Shown in pieces: positions 46,515 to 56,439 of a stretch of DNA of 64,000 nt (its first letter is position 1; each line of letters opens with the position of its first letter). A program made the position numbers and the translations under genes. Below the pieces are notes generated by a model. It saw only the letters and a list, made by a program, of their open reading frames with translations. It searched no databases and was not told the DNA's origin. The stretch is from DASUPK01 sp963800285 (GTDB lineage: Bacteria; Actinomycetota; Thermoleophilia; Solirubrobacterales; 70-9): NCBI GenBank assembly GCA_963800285.1, contig CAWDAL010000012.1, positions 124,001 to 188,000 of the forward strand, given 5' to 3'.

Positions 46515-47717
46515 CTAGTTGTCGCCCAGACGGCAGAGGACCTGGTAGACCGAGGTGAAGTCGATCTCGAAGCCGTTCCGCGCCGCGCGCAGATAGAGGC
46601 GCCAGACGCGCAGGCGCTCCGGACCGGCCAGCTCCTCGGCCCGTTCGATGTTGTCGTCGAGGTTGCGGATCCAGTGGCGAAGGGTTTCGGCGTAGTCGGA
46701 GCCGAACTCCTCGACGTGCTGGGCGATGAAGCCCGCGCGCTCCAGGGCGAGGATCACGCGCGAGACGTGCGTCGTCTCGCCGTCTGGGAAGACGTAGCGC
46801 TCCGAGAACGGGCCTCCCTCGATGTTGCCGTGCCGCAGCCGCGAGATCCCGTGGTTGAGCAGGCGCCCGCCGGGCCGCAGCATCGAGGCGAGCTGCTCTG
46901 CGTAGACGTCGATCTGCGACTCGCCGACGTGCTCGACCATCCCGATCGAGGCGACGGCGTCGAAGTCCTCCCCGGCGAGCTCGCGGTAGTCCTGCACGCG
47001 GATCTCCACCTTGCCGGAGAGGCCGGCGTCAGCGACGCGCTTTCGGGCCAGCTCCGCCTGATTCTCCGAGAGCGTGATGCCCACGGCCTCGACGCCATGC
47101 CGCTGCGCCGCGTGCATGACGAAGCTCCCCCAGCCGCAGCCGACGTCGAGCACGCGCTGGCCGGCCCGCAGCCCGAGCTTCGTGCAGACCAGCTCGAGCT
47201 TGGTGTCCTGCGCCGCCGCGAGCGACTTCGCGCCGCGGGAGAAGATCGCGCAGGAGTAGGTCATCGACTCGTCGAGGAAGAGCGAGAAGAACTCGTTGCC
47301 GACGTCGTAGTGGTGGCGCACCGCCTCGCGGTCGCGCTTGGTGGTGTGCTTGCGCCCTCGAAGGCGCATCTCGGCCTTCGGCGGGGCAGGGGGTCGGCGC
47401 ACGCCGGCGGCCCGCAGCGCCGCCGCGATCAGCCGCGCCTTGGTCGCCGCGCCGACGGGTGGCGGCTTCCACTCGTTGAGGACGTCGATCACCTTGTCGA
47501 TGTCGTCGATCTCGATCTCGCCCGCCACGTAGGCGCGCCCGAGGCCGAGTTGGCCGGGTGCAGCGACCGCGTAGGCGAGGGCGTCCTCGGAGTGCGCCCT
47601 GAAGGTCGGGCCGCCGCCGTTGGTGGGTGGCACCCGGGATCCGTCCCAGAGCTCGATGGTGAACGGGCGGTCCGGGAAGGCCCGTTCGATCTCCTTGACG
47701 AGTGGCTCAGTCGGCAT
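46515..47717 (-). CDS. Cyclopropane-fatty-acyl-phospholipid synthase family methyltransferase
   Basis: 400 residues. N-terminal lipid-binding part (1-120) with FRAHSEDALAYAVAAPGQLGLGRAYVAGEIEI, then AVRHHYDVGNEFFSLFLDESMTYSCAIF (CFA signature), the SAM motif VLDVGCGWGSFVMHAA, GITLSENQAELARKR, SIGMVEHVG (bicarbonate/active-site Glu region) and ISRLRHGNIEGGPFSERYVFPDGE. It methylates double bonds of membrane phospholipid acyl chains, or makes branched products such as tuberculostearate. The desaturase gene next door could supply unsaturated substrate. Confidence 0.92.
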   Translation of the reverse strand: MPTEPLVKEIERAFPDRPFTIELWDGSRVPPTNGGGPTFRAHSEDALAYAVAAPGQLGLGRAYVAGEIEIDDIDKVIDVLNEWKPPPVGAATKARLIAAALRAAGVRRPPAPPKAEMRLRGRKHTTKRDREAVRHHYDVGNEFFSLFLDESMTYSCAIFSRGAKSLAAAQDTKLELVCTKLGLRAGQRVLDVGCGWGSFVMHAAQRHGVEAVGITLSENQAELARKRVADAGLSGKVEIRVQDYRELAGEDFDAVASIGMVEHVGESQIDVYAEQLASMLRPGGRLLNHGISRLRHGNIEGGPFSERYVFPDGETTHVSRVILALERAGFIAQHVEEFGSDYAETLRHWIRNLDDNIERAEELAGPERLRVWRLYLRAARNGFEIDFTSVYQVLCRLGDN

Positions 47718-47875
47718 ATCCCGACCCTAGCGGGGCGCGAGATGGACTTCGTGTTAGGGAAGCCGAATTGCTCACCACAACCTTAGGAAATGACGCTAGG
47801 GTCCGTTGCCCGGGACTCGAGTCGCGACGGCGAGAGTCGGAATGACTCGGTCAGGACCAAACAAAGGAGACACCC

Positions 47876-48886
47876 ATGTCGGACGTTGCCGCTGGAGTGA
47901 CAGCGCCTCCCACCGGCCCGCCGACCGCCACGGCGAAGCCTTCCAATTCCCTCTCGCGGAGGGCACCCAAGCCCCTCGCTGAGGCCATTCAGCCGGTCGC
48001 CCACGAGACCCGCGACAGGATCATCACCGGGATCCTCACGGTCGTGCCCTTCCTGATGCTGGGCTTCGTCATCTGGCAGCTCGCGGGGAGCTGGCTGCGC
48101 TGGAGCGATCTGCTCGTCTTCGCGCTGATCTACATCCCGACTGGGCTTGGGATCACGGTCGGCTTCCACCGCCTCTTCACCCACCGAAGCTTCAAGACCG
48201 GACCTGCCACGCGCGCCGTGATCGGCGCTCTCGGCTCCGCTGCCATCGAGGGCCCGATGATCTCCTGGGTGGCCGACCACCGCAAGCATCACGCCTTCTC
48301 CGATCAGGAGGGGGATCCCCACAGCCCTCACGTCGGTCACGGTGAGGGCGTCTGGGCCCAGTTCAAGGGCTTCTTCCACGCCCACCTCGGCTGGCTCTTC
48401 ATCCACACGCAGCGCGGCGCCAAGGACCGCTTCGCCCCGGACCTGCTCAAGGATCCGGTGGCGCGCTTCATCGATCGCACCTTCCTGCTCTGGGCGGCGG
48501 TCGGCCTGGCCGTTCCATTCGGGCTCGGTGTCGCCATCGGCGGCACCGTGATGGCCGGCGTCACCGGCCTGCTCTGGGGGGGCGCCGTGCGGATCTTCGT
48601 CCTGCACCACGTCACCTACTCGATCAACTCGCTCTGCCACATGTTCGGCAAGCGTGACTTCGAGACGAAGGATGAGTCGCGGAACCTGGCCTGGCTCGCG
48701 ATCCCGACGTTCGGTGAGGCCTGGCACAACAGCCACCACGCGTTCCCAACATCGGCCGTGCACGGGATGAAGAAGCGGCAGATCGACCCCTCGGCGGCCG
48801 TGATCTGGTCGCTCGAGAAGCTGGGCCTGGCCTGGGACGTCGTCCGGATCGCCCCGGAGCGACAGGCCGCCAAAGCCACCGCGTAG
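47876..48886 (+). CDS. Acyl-CoA / acyl-lipid delta-9-type fatty acid desaturase
   Basis: 336 residues, four membrane segments and three histidine boxes: HRLFTH (about 98), HRKHH (about 134) and HNSHH (about 284), the di-iron ligands. GITVGFHRLFTHRSFK and DHRKHHAFSDQEGDPHSPH are family hallmarks. It introduces a cis double bond in acyl chains. It lies divergent from the CFA synthase with about 158 bp between starts, so the two may share regulation and successive steps in membrane lipid remodelling. Confidence 0.92.
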   Translation: MSDVAAGVTAPPTGPPTATAKPSNSLSRRAPKPLAEAIQPVAHETRDRIITGILTVVPFLMLGFVIWQLAGSWLRWSDLLVFALIYIPTGLGITVGFHRLFTHRSFKTGPATRAVIGALGSAAIEGPMISWVADHRKHHAFSDQEGDPHSPHVGHGEGVWAQFKGFFHAHLGWLFIHTQRGAKDRFAPDLLKDPVARFIDRTFLLWAAVGLAVPFGLGVAIGGTVMAGVTGLLWGGAVRIFVLHHVTYSINSLCHMFGKRDFETKDESRNLAWLAIPTFGEAWHNSHHAFPTSAVHGMKKRQIDPSAAVIWSLEKLGLAWDVVRIAPERQAAKATA

Positions 48887-48930
48887 GAGCGGGCTTCTAC
48901 GGATGCGGTCCCTCCGGGGGCCCGACTAGG

Positions 48931-50283
48931 GTGGCCGCCTTGTCTCGCCGCCTCGCAGCCACCCTAATCGCCTGCGCTGCGATTGCCGCCGGCCTGGTCC
49001 TCGTCGCCTGCGGCGGCGGGAGTGACGACGGCGGCGACAACCAGGTCGGCGATGTCCAGGGCATCAACGCCGACTGCGGCGACGTCCAGTACTCCGGCAG
49101 CGGGACGGCGACCAAGCTGATCGTCTCCGACCTGCCGCTGAAGGGCGACTCGGCCGAGCGCTCGAAGCAGCAGAACGACGCGATCGTGCAGGAGATCGCG
49201 CGCAAGGGCTGGCAGGCGGGCAACGACATCCAGGTCGCCTTCCAGGCCTGCGACGACTCGATCGCCTCAACCGGCGAGTGGGACGAGAACCTCTGCCGCT
49301 CGAACGCGCAGAAGTACGCCGCCAATCCCGACGTGATCGGTGTGATCGGCACCTACAACTCGGGCTGCGCCGCCATCGAGATGCCGGTCCTCAACGGGGC
49401 TTCGGGCGGGGGCGTCCCGATGGTCTCGCCGGGCAACACCTTCGTCTGCCTGACTGAGCCGAGCCCGAGGCTCTGCAAGCCGGATGAGCCCGGCAAGTAC
49501 TTCCCCTCCGGCAACCGCAACTACATCCGCGTGGTCCCGAACGACGCCGTCCAGGGCGCCGGGATGGCGAGCTTCGCAAATGAGCAGGGGATCCGGAAGC
49601 CGTTCATCCTGATCGCCTCGGACGATCCGACGAGCGAGGGACAGGGCCGAACCTTCGAGGGCGCGGCGAAGTCGCTGGGGATGAGCATCGCCGGGGTCGA
49701 GCGCTACGACCCGAAGGCGAGCAGCTATACGGATCTGATGAAGAAGGCGAAGGCCGCCGGCGCGGACTCCGTCTTCCTCGGCGCGATCCTGGAGGAGAAC
49801 GGGGCGCAGCTGATCGAGGACAAGGTTTCGGTGCTCGGGCCGAACGGCGGCGCCGTGAAGCTGCTCGCGCCGGACGGCTTCGCGCAGCAGAACACGATCG
49901 ATCAGGCGGGCTCGGCCTCGGCCGGGATGTACGTCAGCCTTCCGGGCAAGGTCCCGGGAAGCCTCACGGGGGAGGGATCAGTGTTCGTCAACGAGCTTCG
50001 CTCCCAGGTCGGCGATCAGCCGATCGAGGTCTTCGCGCCGTATGCCGGCCAGGCTGCAGCGGTGCTGCTCGACGCCATCAGGGTGGGCAAGACCCGCGCG
50101 GGCACGATTGACACTCTCTTTGCGACCAAGGTCACCGACGGCATCACCGGAAACTTCGCGATCACGCCCAGCGGGGATCCGCAGCCGGCTCCGATCAGCG
50201 TGCAGAAGGCCGCTGCCACGTTCGAGCTCGAGAGGACGATCGTGCCACCGCCGGACCTGGTCTCCGCCGCCCGCGGGGGATAG
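48931..50283 (+). CDS. Branched-chain-amino-acid-type substrate-binding lipoprotein
   Basis: 450 residues from GTG 48931. Signal with lipobox LVACGGG (Cys about 27), then a periplasmic-binding type I fold: VIGVIGTYNSGCAAIEMPVLNG, GVPMVSPGNTFVCLTEP, NYIRVVPNDAVQGAGMASFANEQG, FILIASDDPTSEGQGRTFEGAAKS and APYAGQAAAVLLDAI. It resembles LivJ-like receptors, but no permease or ATPase gene follows, so it may be an orphan receptor or feed a distant transporter. Extra Cys pairs suggest disulphides. Confidence 0.82.
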   Translation: MAALSRRLAATLIACAAIAAGLVLVACGGGSDDGGDNQVGDVQGINADCGDVQYSGSGTATKLIVSDLPLKGDSAERSKQQNDAIVQEIARKGWQAGNDIQVAFQACDDSIASTGEWDENLCRSNAQKYAANPDVIGVIGTYNSGCAAIEMPVLNGASGGGVPMVSPGNTFVCLTEPSPRLCKPDEPGKYFPSGNRNYIRVVPNDAVQGAGMASFANEQGIRKPFILIASDDPTSEGQGRTFEGAAKSLGMSIAGVERYDPKASSYTDLMKKAKAAGADSVFLGAILEENGAQLIEDKVSVLGPNGGAVKLLAPDGFAQQNTIDQAGSASAGMYVSLPGKVPGSLTGEGSVFVNELRSQVGDQPIEVFAPYAGQAAAVLLDAIRVGKTRAGTIDTLFATKVTDGITGNFAITPSGDPQPAPISVQKAAATFELERTIVPPPDLVSAARGG

Positions 50284-50343
50284 GGGACCTCACAGCCCGC
50301 CGGTCGCGGACGTTTCGTCAGTGACCACCGTGAGAAAGGGCTA

Positions 50344-51276
50344 GTGATGAGCAAGCGACCGAGGCTTCGACTCGCCAAGGCCGTGATGGTCCCGGTCTGG
50401 AGCAGCGGCTTCATCGTCGGGACGCTGGCCGTGCGGCACGCACCCGGCCTCTCGATCCTCTGCTGGCGGATGAGCGCCGCCGCCCTGGCCATGGGCGCGA
50501 TCGCCATGGCGATGAGGGCACCCTGGCCGCGGGAGCGGGGGGCGATCGTTCAGATGGTCGTCGTCGGACTGCTCCTGCAGGCGGCCCAGTTCGTCGGCAT
50601 CTTCCTCGCGCTGCAGCACGGCGTCGCCGCGGGCCTGGTGGCGCTGCTGGCCGGATCGAGCCCGCTCCTGGTGGCGGTCTTCGCCACCTTCCTGCTGGAC
50701 GAGCACCTCGAGCCAGTGCAGTGGCTGGGCTCGGCGATCGGCGTCGCAGGCGTCGTGCTGGCGGTGGCGGAGGAGCTCAACGGCGGCGGCTCGGCGCTCG
50801 GCTTCGTGTTCGCCCTGGTCGGCCTGGCCGGGCTGGTCGGGGGCACTCTCGTGCAGCGGGCGCACGGCTCCAACGTCGATCCGAAGGTGGCCAACACGAT
50901 CCAGCTGCTGACCGCCACGGCCGTGATCGCTCCACTGGCGGCGTTCACCCAGGGTTTCAGCATGAGCGCCGAGGCACTGGCGCCACTCGCCTGGCTGACG
51001 TTCGGCCTCTCGATCGGCGCCGTGATGCTCTTCTTCTGGCTGCTCCGCAATGAGAAGAGCGGCGAGGCGACCAGCTTCCTCTACCTGGTGCCGGCGACGA
51101 CGGCGATCGCCGGGGTCCCGATCCTCGGTCAGCCGCTCAGCGCCGGCGCCGTGGCGGGCCTGGTCCTCGCGCTGATCGGCGTGCGGATGGTGAGCGCCCC
51201 GGCCGAGGGTCTCAGCAGCGGTGAATGGCTGCGGCGCTTTGCACTGCCTGGAAGGCTGAGCCGGGGATCGACTTGA
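50344..51276 (+). CDS. EamA / DMT-superfamily transporter
   Basis: 310 residues with ten membrane segments in two EamA repeats. First: VWSSGFIVGTLAVRHAPGLSILCWRM and ALLAGSSPLLVAVFATFLLDEHLEPVQWLG. Second: FWLLRNEKSGEATSFLYLVPATTAIAGVPILGQPLSAGAVAGLVLAL. Typical metabolite exporters (RhtA/YdcZ-like). Its 3' end overlaps the convergent gene by 65 bp. Confidence 0.88.
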   Translation: MMSKRPRLRLAKAVMVPVWSSGFIVGTLAVRHAPGLSILCWRMSAAALAMGAIAMAMRAPWPRERGAIVQMVVVGLLLQAAQFVGIFLALQHGVAAGLVALLAGSSPLLVAVFATFLLDEHLEPVQWLGSAIGVAGVVLAVAEELNGGGSALGFVFALVGLAGLVGGTLVQRAHGSNVDPKVANTIQLLTATAVIAPLAAFTQGFSMSAEALAPLAWLTFGLSIGAVMLFFWLLRNEKSGEATSFLYLVPATTAIAGVPILGQPLSAGAVAGLVLALIGVRMVSAPAEGLSSGEWLRRFALPGRLSRGST

Positions 51277-52261
51277 GCTGATCCAGGTTCTCGTCCGACC
51301 AGCGTCGATCCGAGGTGCCGGAGATGAACCAGTTGGACCCATTGTCGGCGACGATCAGGCCGTACTGCTTCATCGCAGCCGCAATCGCGTGCGCCGGCCC
51401 GCTGATGCCGGAGATGTCGTAGCCGGCCGACAGGCGCAGCCGCAGGCCCATCGGCGGAGCGCCGGCGCTCGAGGTGTGGCCGGCGCAATGGGAGGCGGGG
51501 TGGAGGTAGGCGTCCTGGGTGGAGCTGACGGTCACCCGGATCGCGTGGTTGATGTGGCCCGCAACGGCTTCGTCGTAGCGGACGAGGCCGGGGAAGATCG
51601 GCAGCCCCGCGGCGTCGGCCGAGGTGAAGCCCTCTGGACGGAGCGCGGCCGACCGCAGATTCCAGATCACGGCGCTGTCGGCGTTCCAGTGGGATGCGAG
51701 GGTGCGCCGAGCGGAGCGAGGTGCAACCCGTTTTGTGGTGGTCTTGCGGGCGAAGGCGCGATAGAGCTCATAGAGCTTGCAGCGGGCCGAGTCGACGGTG
51801 ATCACGTGACGGTCGCCGTCCGAGCGCTGGCCGCCCTCGACCAGCGCCTTGAGCGGCACGCGGTAGGCGCCGTGATCGGACTCGTCGCCGTAGGCGGTGA
51901 AGTGGACCTTGGTGCGCTTCTGCTTCTTGCCGACGACGGCGTAGGGAAAGCCGTACGCCCGGGGTGAGCCAAAGTCGGGGTGGACGAGGTCGCCCCCGTG
52001 GGCGCCGATGTAGGAGATGTACGCGGCCGAGTTTGGGTCGGGCGGCGCGGCAGAGACGTCCTGGTTCCAGGCCGACTCGTCCGCGGCCGAAGGAGCGCTC
52101 GGCCCAGCGGCGGAGGCGGGGAAGAGGGGGCAGGCCCGGAGACTCGGGTAGGGACCGCGTGGCTGCCTGTGGTGGTGGTGCTTGCGCTTTGCCGCGCTCG
52201 CGCCGGCAACCGCCAGCGCGAGGATGACCCCGATCGCCACCGCCTTCCCCGGCCAGCGCAT
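51212..52261 (-). CDS. Secreted protein of unknown function
   Basis: 349 residues. Signal peptide (about 5-24, AVAIGVILALAVAGASA), then a His/Lys-rich linker (KRKHHHHRQPRG) and a folded domain with AYGDESDHGAYRVPLKALVEGG, DRHVITVDSARCKLYELYRA, LPIFPGLVRYDEAVAGHINHAIRVTV and GLIVADNGSNWFISGTSDRRW. Recognisably a conserved actinobacterial exoprotein pattern, but I know no assigned function. The conserved Asp, His and Tyr residues could form an enzyme site. The last 22 codons overlap the transporter gene on the other strand. Confidence 0.65.
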   Translation of the reverse strand: MRWPGKAVAIGVILALAVAGASAAKRKHHHHRQPRGPYPSLRACPLFPASAAGPSAPSAADESAWNQDVSAAPPDPNSAAYISYIGAHGGDLVHPDFGSPRAYGFPYAVVGKKQKRTKVHFTAYGDESDHGAYRVPLKALVEGGQRSDGDRHVITVDSARCKLYELYRAFARKTTTKRVAPRSARRTLASHWNADSAVIWNLRSAALRPEGFTSADAAGLPIFPGLVRYDEAVAGHINHAIRVTVSSTQDAYLHPASHCAGHTSSAGAPPMGLRLRLSAGYDISGISGPAHAIAAAMKQYGLIVADNGSNWFISGTSDRRWSDENLDQLKSIPGSAFQAVQSAAAIHRC

Positions 52262-52271
52262 GCGATCGATC

Positions 52272-54632
52272 CTACGCCGCTCGCTCCCGCACCACCTCGG
52301 CGACGTCGAGGCGGCGCACCGCCCGCAGGCCGGGCAGCTGGGAGAGCAGCGCCACGATCAGGATCGCGAGGGCGGCGAACACGAGCGTCGAGGCGCGCAT
52401 CTGCAGGCTGAAGTCGAACTGGTCGTTGTCGAACTGGGCCATGAACAGCCTGGCCAGCTCATAGCCGATCAGCAGGCCCGGGCCGATCCCGAGCAGTGTC
52501 ATCAGCACGTTCTCGGCGGTGATCATCCGAGCGAGCGTGCGGTGCCGGGCGCCGGCCGCCCGCAGGGTCGCCACCTCGACGACGCGCTCGGCGATGTTGC
52601 TAGTCATCGCGTTGAAGAGCAGCGCGAAGGCCATCGCTCCGCCGAAGATCAGCATGATCCCGACGAAGGCGTAGTAGAGGCCCAGGTACTTGTTGACGGT
52701 GTCGTAGAGGGCCCTCGTGTCGTAGAAGGCGACCGCCCCCGGCAACGAGCTGAGGCGTCTGCGCATCTGCTCGCGGTCCACCCCGGAGCGGTAGCGGACC
52801 AGCGCCACGTTGCCATCGCCGAGCGACGGGCCCGCGGCAGCCCGCACCTGCGCGAGCGTGGCGTAGAGGTAGGTGCCGAGCGGCTCGTCGACGACGCCGT
52901 CGAGCCGCAGCTTCGCCTGGCGCCCGCCAGCGAGCGAGGCGGTGACCGTGTCGCCCGTCCCGACCCCGAGCTTGCCGCCGAGCGCCTGCCCGGCCAGGAT
53001 GCCCGATGCCGGCAGCTCGGTGGTCCCGCCGCCCGGGGTGAGGAAGCCGTGCATGTCGGTGTCCGGCTGGAAGCCGTCGAGCTCGCTCTGGTAGAGCCGA
53101 TCGCCCGAGCGCAGCGTCACGGGAACCTCGGCGCCGGGCTCGGCGGCGGACACCCCGGCCACCTGACGGAGCCTCTGGAGATCGGTCCCGCTCAGGTTCG
53201 GCTTGAAAAAGACCTCGGCGTCCTGGCGCTGGACCTGTTTGAACTGCTTGTCGACCAGGAGCTCGGTCGTGTCGATCATCCCCCAGGAGACCAGGATCAG
53301 GCAGAGGGCGAGCACGACGCCGAGCGCGGTCGACAGGGTGCGCAGCCGGTTGCGGCCGATCGAGCGCACCACCATCAGGGAGCGGACCGGCAGCGAGCGG
53401 AGCGGCGGCAGGAGCCGCTCGGCCAGACTGCGGTGGCCGCCGCCGGTGGGGGCGAAGCGGCGCATCGCCTCGGCGGGGGGCGTCCCAGCGGCGTTGCGCG
53501 CCGGCAGCGCGGACGCGAGCAGGGTGGCCGCGACACCGAAGAAGATCCCGAAGGCGATCGTCACCGGGGAGACGCTCACCACGGTCACCGGGATGAGCAG
53601 CTCCTTGACGTACGCGTGGGTCACGACCCCGGCGAGCACGACCCCGCCGATCGCCCCGAGCACCGCTCCCGCGACCCCGGCCGCGACGCCGAAGAGCAGG
53701 TAGTGGCGAGTGATCTGCCCGCGGCTGTACCCGCAGGCGCGGAGCATGCCGATCATCGGGCGCTGCGCGTTGACCAGCCTGCGCATCAGGACCGAGACGG
53801 CCAGGGCCGCCGCAGTCAGGAAGAGCAGCGGGAAGAGGATCGCCAGGGTGCGGAAGGCGCTGACGTCCTCCTGCAGGGCGCTGTTGGAGGGCTGCTCCGC
53901 CCGGGTGAGCACGTCGGTCGCTCCGGCGGCGTCGGCCGCGCCGGTGAGCTTCGCTGTGAGCGCGTCGTCGGCGCCGCCCCCGGGGTAGTAGATCGCCACC
54001 TGGTGCTGCCCGGCCGGGCCGGCCAGCTTCTCGGCCAGGGGCTCGGCGGCGAAGAGGACTCCGAAGGACTTCGGCGGAGGGAGCACGTCCTGGCGGCTCG
54101 GCGAGGGCCAGAAGTACTCCGGCGAGGCCGCCACCCCGAGGATCGTGACGCGCCTCGGGCCGGCGGCGCCGTTGACGATCAGCGAGTCCCCCGCGGAGAG
54201 ATCGAACTCGTCGGCCATGTGCTGCTCCACCAGCACCCCGTCGGGGTGGCCGGAGGAGAGGTAGGAGCCCGAGTTGAGGTCGACCCGGTTGACCGACGGC
54301 TGGTGGGCCGCCGGCAGTCCGACCATCCGGCCCAGGAACTTGTCGGGCCCGACCTGCATCGGCAGATCGGCGACCGTCCGCTGCTGCACCGCCTGGGCTC
54401 CGTCCGCCCGGGCCTGCGACGCGACCCTGCCGGCGTCGCCGCCCGTCACGGTCAGATCGGCGAACCGCAGGTCGGAGTAGGCGCGCTTGTAGGAGGCCTC
54501 GAGGCCGCGGAACGCGTCATAGCTCGCCGCGTACAGGGCCACCCCGAGCAGCACGGTGATCGCGATCGCGGCGAATTGGGCGCGCTGGCGCGCGATGTCC
54601 CTCCGGGCCTTGACGGTGAGGGTGCTCACCAC
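52272..54632 (-). CDS. ABC transporter permease, FtsX/MacB type
   Basis: 786 residues: one N-terminal membrane segment, a large extracytoplasmic domain (about 45-250), three membrane segments with an FtsX domain (about 265-390), a second extracytoplasmic domain (about 445-640), and a second FtsX block (about 655-780; ERVVEVATLRAAGARHRTLARMI). Two FtsX domains with two exported domains is the LolC/E-like or YknZ-like duplicated form. With the upstream ATPase it moves a lipoprotein, peptide or drug by mechanotransmission. It overlaps the ATPase gene by 7 bp. Confidence 0.88.
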   Translation of the reverse strand: MVSTLTVKARRDIARQRAQFAAIAITVLLGVALYAASYDAFRGLEASYKRAYSDLRFADLTVTGGDAGRVASQARADGAQAVQQRTVADLPMQVGPDKFLGRMVGLPAAHQPSVNRVDLNSGSYLSSGHPDGVLVEQHMADEFDLSAGDSLIVNGAAGPRRVTILGVAASPEYFWPSPSRQDVLPPPKSFGVLFAAEPLAEKLAGPAGQHQVAIYYPGGGADDALTAKLTGAADAAGATDVLTRAEQPSNSALQEDVSAFRTLAILFPLLFLTAAALAVSVLMRRLVNAQRPMIGMLRACGYSRGQITRHYLLFGVAAGVAGAVLGAIGGVVLAGVVTHAYVKELLIPVTVVSVSPVTIAFGIFFGVAATLLASALPARNAAGTPPAEAMRRFAPTGGGHRSLAERLLPPLRSLPVRSLMVVRSIGRNRLRTLSTALGVVLALCLILVSWGMIDTTELLVDKQFKQVQRQDAEVFFKPNLSGTDLQRLRQVAGVSAAEPGAEVPVTLRSGDRLYQSELDGFQPDTDMHGFLTPGGGTTELPASGILAGQALGGKLGVGTGDTVTASLAGGRQAKLRLDGVVDEPLGTYLYATLAQVRAAAGPSLGDGNVALVRYRSGVDREQMRRRLSSLPGAVAFYDTRALYDTVNKYLGLYYAFVGIMLIFGGAMAFALLFNAMTSNIAERVVEVATLRAAGARHRTLARMITAENVLMTLLGIGPGLLIGYELARLFMAQFDNDQFDFSLQMRASTLVFAALAILIVALLSQLPGLRAVRRLDVAEVVRERAA

Positions 54633-55393
54633 TCGAGCTGCATCGGGTCCGCCGGTGACGCCTGGCGCTCGTCCTGGACGATGCGGCCATCCCGAAGGTG
54701 GAGGACGCGGTCGGCCATGCGGGCGATCTCGGCGTTGTGGGTGACGAGCAGGACCGTCTGGCCGGACTCCCGGTTCACCCGGCGCAACAGGGCGAGCACG
54801 ATGCGGCCCGTCTCCAGATCGAGCGCGCCGGTGGGCTCGTCGCCGAGCAGCACCTGAGGCCCCCCGGTCAGGGCCCTGGCCACCGCCACCCGCTGCTGCT
54901 GGCCGCCGGAGAGCTGCGCGGGGAAGCTGTCGAGCCGGTCGCCCAGCCCGACCTTGGAGAGCATCTCGGCCGAGCGCTCATGGCTGCGCTCGCCGCTCAG
55001 CTCGGCGACCAGCTCGACGTTCTCGAGGGCCGTCAGGGTGGGGATCAGGTTGAAGAACTGGAAGATGAAGCCGACCGTGCGCCGCCGGAAGTCCGTGCGG
55101 CCGTCCTCGTCGAGCGCCGAGACGTCGGAGCCGCCGACCACGATCTCTCCAGCGCTCGGCGTCTCGATTCCACCGATCAGGTTCAGCAGCGTGGTCTTGC
55201 CGGAGCCGCTCGGCCCGAGCATGACGACGAGCTGACCGCGAGGGATGGTCAGGTCGACCTCGCTGAGCGCGTGGACCGCCAGCTCGCCCGCGCCGTAGGT
55301 CTTGGTGACGCCACTGAGGCTGACTGCCTCCTCCGAGCCCGGCTGGGCCTCGGCGGCTGCGGTCTCTGGGGTGGCCGGGTTGTCTCTTCGCAT
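54626..55393 (-). CDS. ABC transporter ATPase, MacB/LolD type
   Basis: 255 residues. Walker A GPSGSGKTTLLNLI, Q-loop FIFQFFNLIPTLTALENVEL, signature LSGGQQQRVAVARAL, Walker B VLLGDEPTGALDLETG and H-loop LVTHNAEIA. The EPTGALD form is characteristic of the MacB/LolD/FtsE branch. Translationally coupled (7-bp overlap) to the FtsX-type permease, giving a complete two-gene exporter. Confidence 0.93.
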   Translation of the reverse strand: MRRDNPATPETAAAEAQPGSEEAVSLSGVTKTYGAGELAVHALSEVDLTIPRGQLVVMLGPSGSGKTTLLNLIGGIETPSAGEIVVGGSDVSALDEDGRTDFRRRTVGFIFQFFNLIPTLTALENVELVAELSGERSHERSAEMLSKVGLGDRLDSFPAQLSGGQQQRVAVARALTGGPQVLLGDEPTGALDLETGRIVLALLRRVNRESGQTVLLVTHNAEIARMADRVLHLRDGRIVQDERQASPADPMQLEW

Positions 55394-55426
55394 GCCCCGG
55401 CCCGAAGCCTATGGGCCGCGACGGAG

Positions 55427-56437
55427 CTAGACCGGCTCGGTCTGGGTCTGGAGCGGGGGCGGGGCGTCGGCGCGGACCGCGGGCTGCTCGCCCTTCTGAA
55501 CGCGCCGTCGGACCTTGACGTGCTCGGCGAGCACGTAGGAGCCGACCACCAGGATCCCGGCGAGCAGCTGCGCGCCGATCGTCTCCCAGTAGGAGTAGAC
55601 CTCGAACCAGGTGCCCATCCAGGCCGGGACGGTGAAGGGGGTGGGATGGCTCGGGATCCAGCCCAGGTCCATGAAGGACAGGGCGGTGCCGCCGATCATC
55701 ACCATCAGCACGACGGCGACCAGGGCGCCGGTCATGATCAGCATGCGGCGGTAGGGGAGCTTGTGGTGCAGCCAGAAGGTGAGGACGCCGACCACCGCGG
55801 TGCAGGCGAGCCCGATCGCCACGCCCTCGAGGACGGTGGAGGTGCCGCTCTGCAGCTGGAGGTTCTGGAGGAAGAGGACGACCTCGAATCCCTCGCGGTA
55901 GACGGTGGTGAAGCCGAGCGCCACCAGTCCGGCCACGGCCCAGAAGCCCGTCTGCGTGAGCAGCCTCTGGCGCCGCTTGTGGTGGCGCCCGATCCAGTCC
56001 GTCCAGTAGACGCGGTGGACGAACCAGTTGAGAACGACCAGCAGGACGACGATCGCGATGAACCCGGTTATCGCCTCGAGCTTGGGGCCGAGCGGCGACG
56101 CCGCATTGAGCACTGCCTGGATCACGAACCAGGTGACGATCGTCGCGCCGAACGAGACGATGGCCCCCGCCACCACCGGCCGCCGCTTCGACTCGTTCGC
56201 GCCCAGGAAGCTGGCCGTCACCGCCGCGAAGATCAGGATGGCCTCGAGGCCCTCGCGGAAGACGATCATCCCCGAGTTGAAGACGGCGGTGCCGTGGCTC
56301 ATGTGCTGCTCCGTCGGGTCGGCCGGGCCGGTGTGGGCCGTGGCCATCAGGTAGACGAGGCCGGTCATCACGGCGAGGCCGCTGAGCCACCAGGCGAGGG
56401 GCGTATACGAACTCCGGGTGCTTTGGCCGGGCTTCAA
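55427..56437 (-). CDS. FTR1-family high-affinity iron permease
   Basis: 336 residues from TTG 56437 with seven membrane segments. Two REGxE motifs, the ferric-iron pathway, are present: MIVFREGLEAILIFAAV (about 57-70) and VYREGFEVVLFLQ (about 180-192). The Gly-to-Gly repeat layout matches EfeU/FTR1. No multicopper oxidase, EfeO or EfeB is adjacent. Two TTxGGGCACCCTAA palindromes lie directly upstream of the start and suggest iron-dependent repression. The extreme closeness of the first palindrome implies a leaderless or very short-leader mRNA. Confidence 0.9.
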   Translation of the reverse strand: MKPGQSTRSSYTPLAWWLSGLAVMTGLVYLMATAHTGPADPTEQHMSHGTAVFNSGMIVFREGLEAILIFAAVTASFLGANESKRRPVVAGAIVSFGATIVTWFVIQAVLNAASPLGPKLEAITGFIAIVVLLVVLNWFVHRVYWTDWIGRHHKRRQRLLTQTGFWAVAGLVALGFTTVYREGFEVVLFLQNLQLQSGTSTVLEGVAIGLACTAVVGVLTFWLHHKLPYRRMLIMTGALVAVVLMVMIGGTALSFMDLGWIPSHPTPFTVPAWMGTWFEVYSYWETIGAQLLAGILVVGSYVLAEHVKVRRRVQKGEQPAVRADAPPPLQTQTEPV

Positions 56438-56439
56438 GG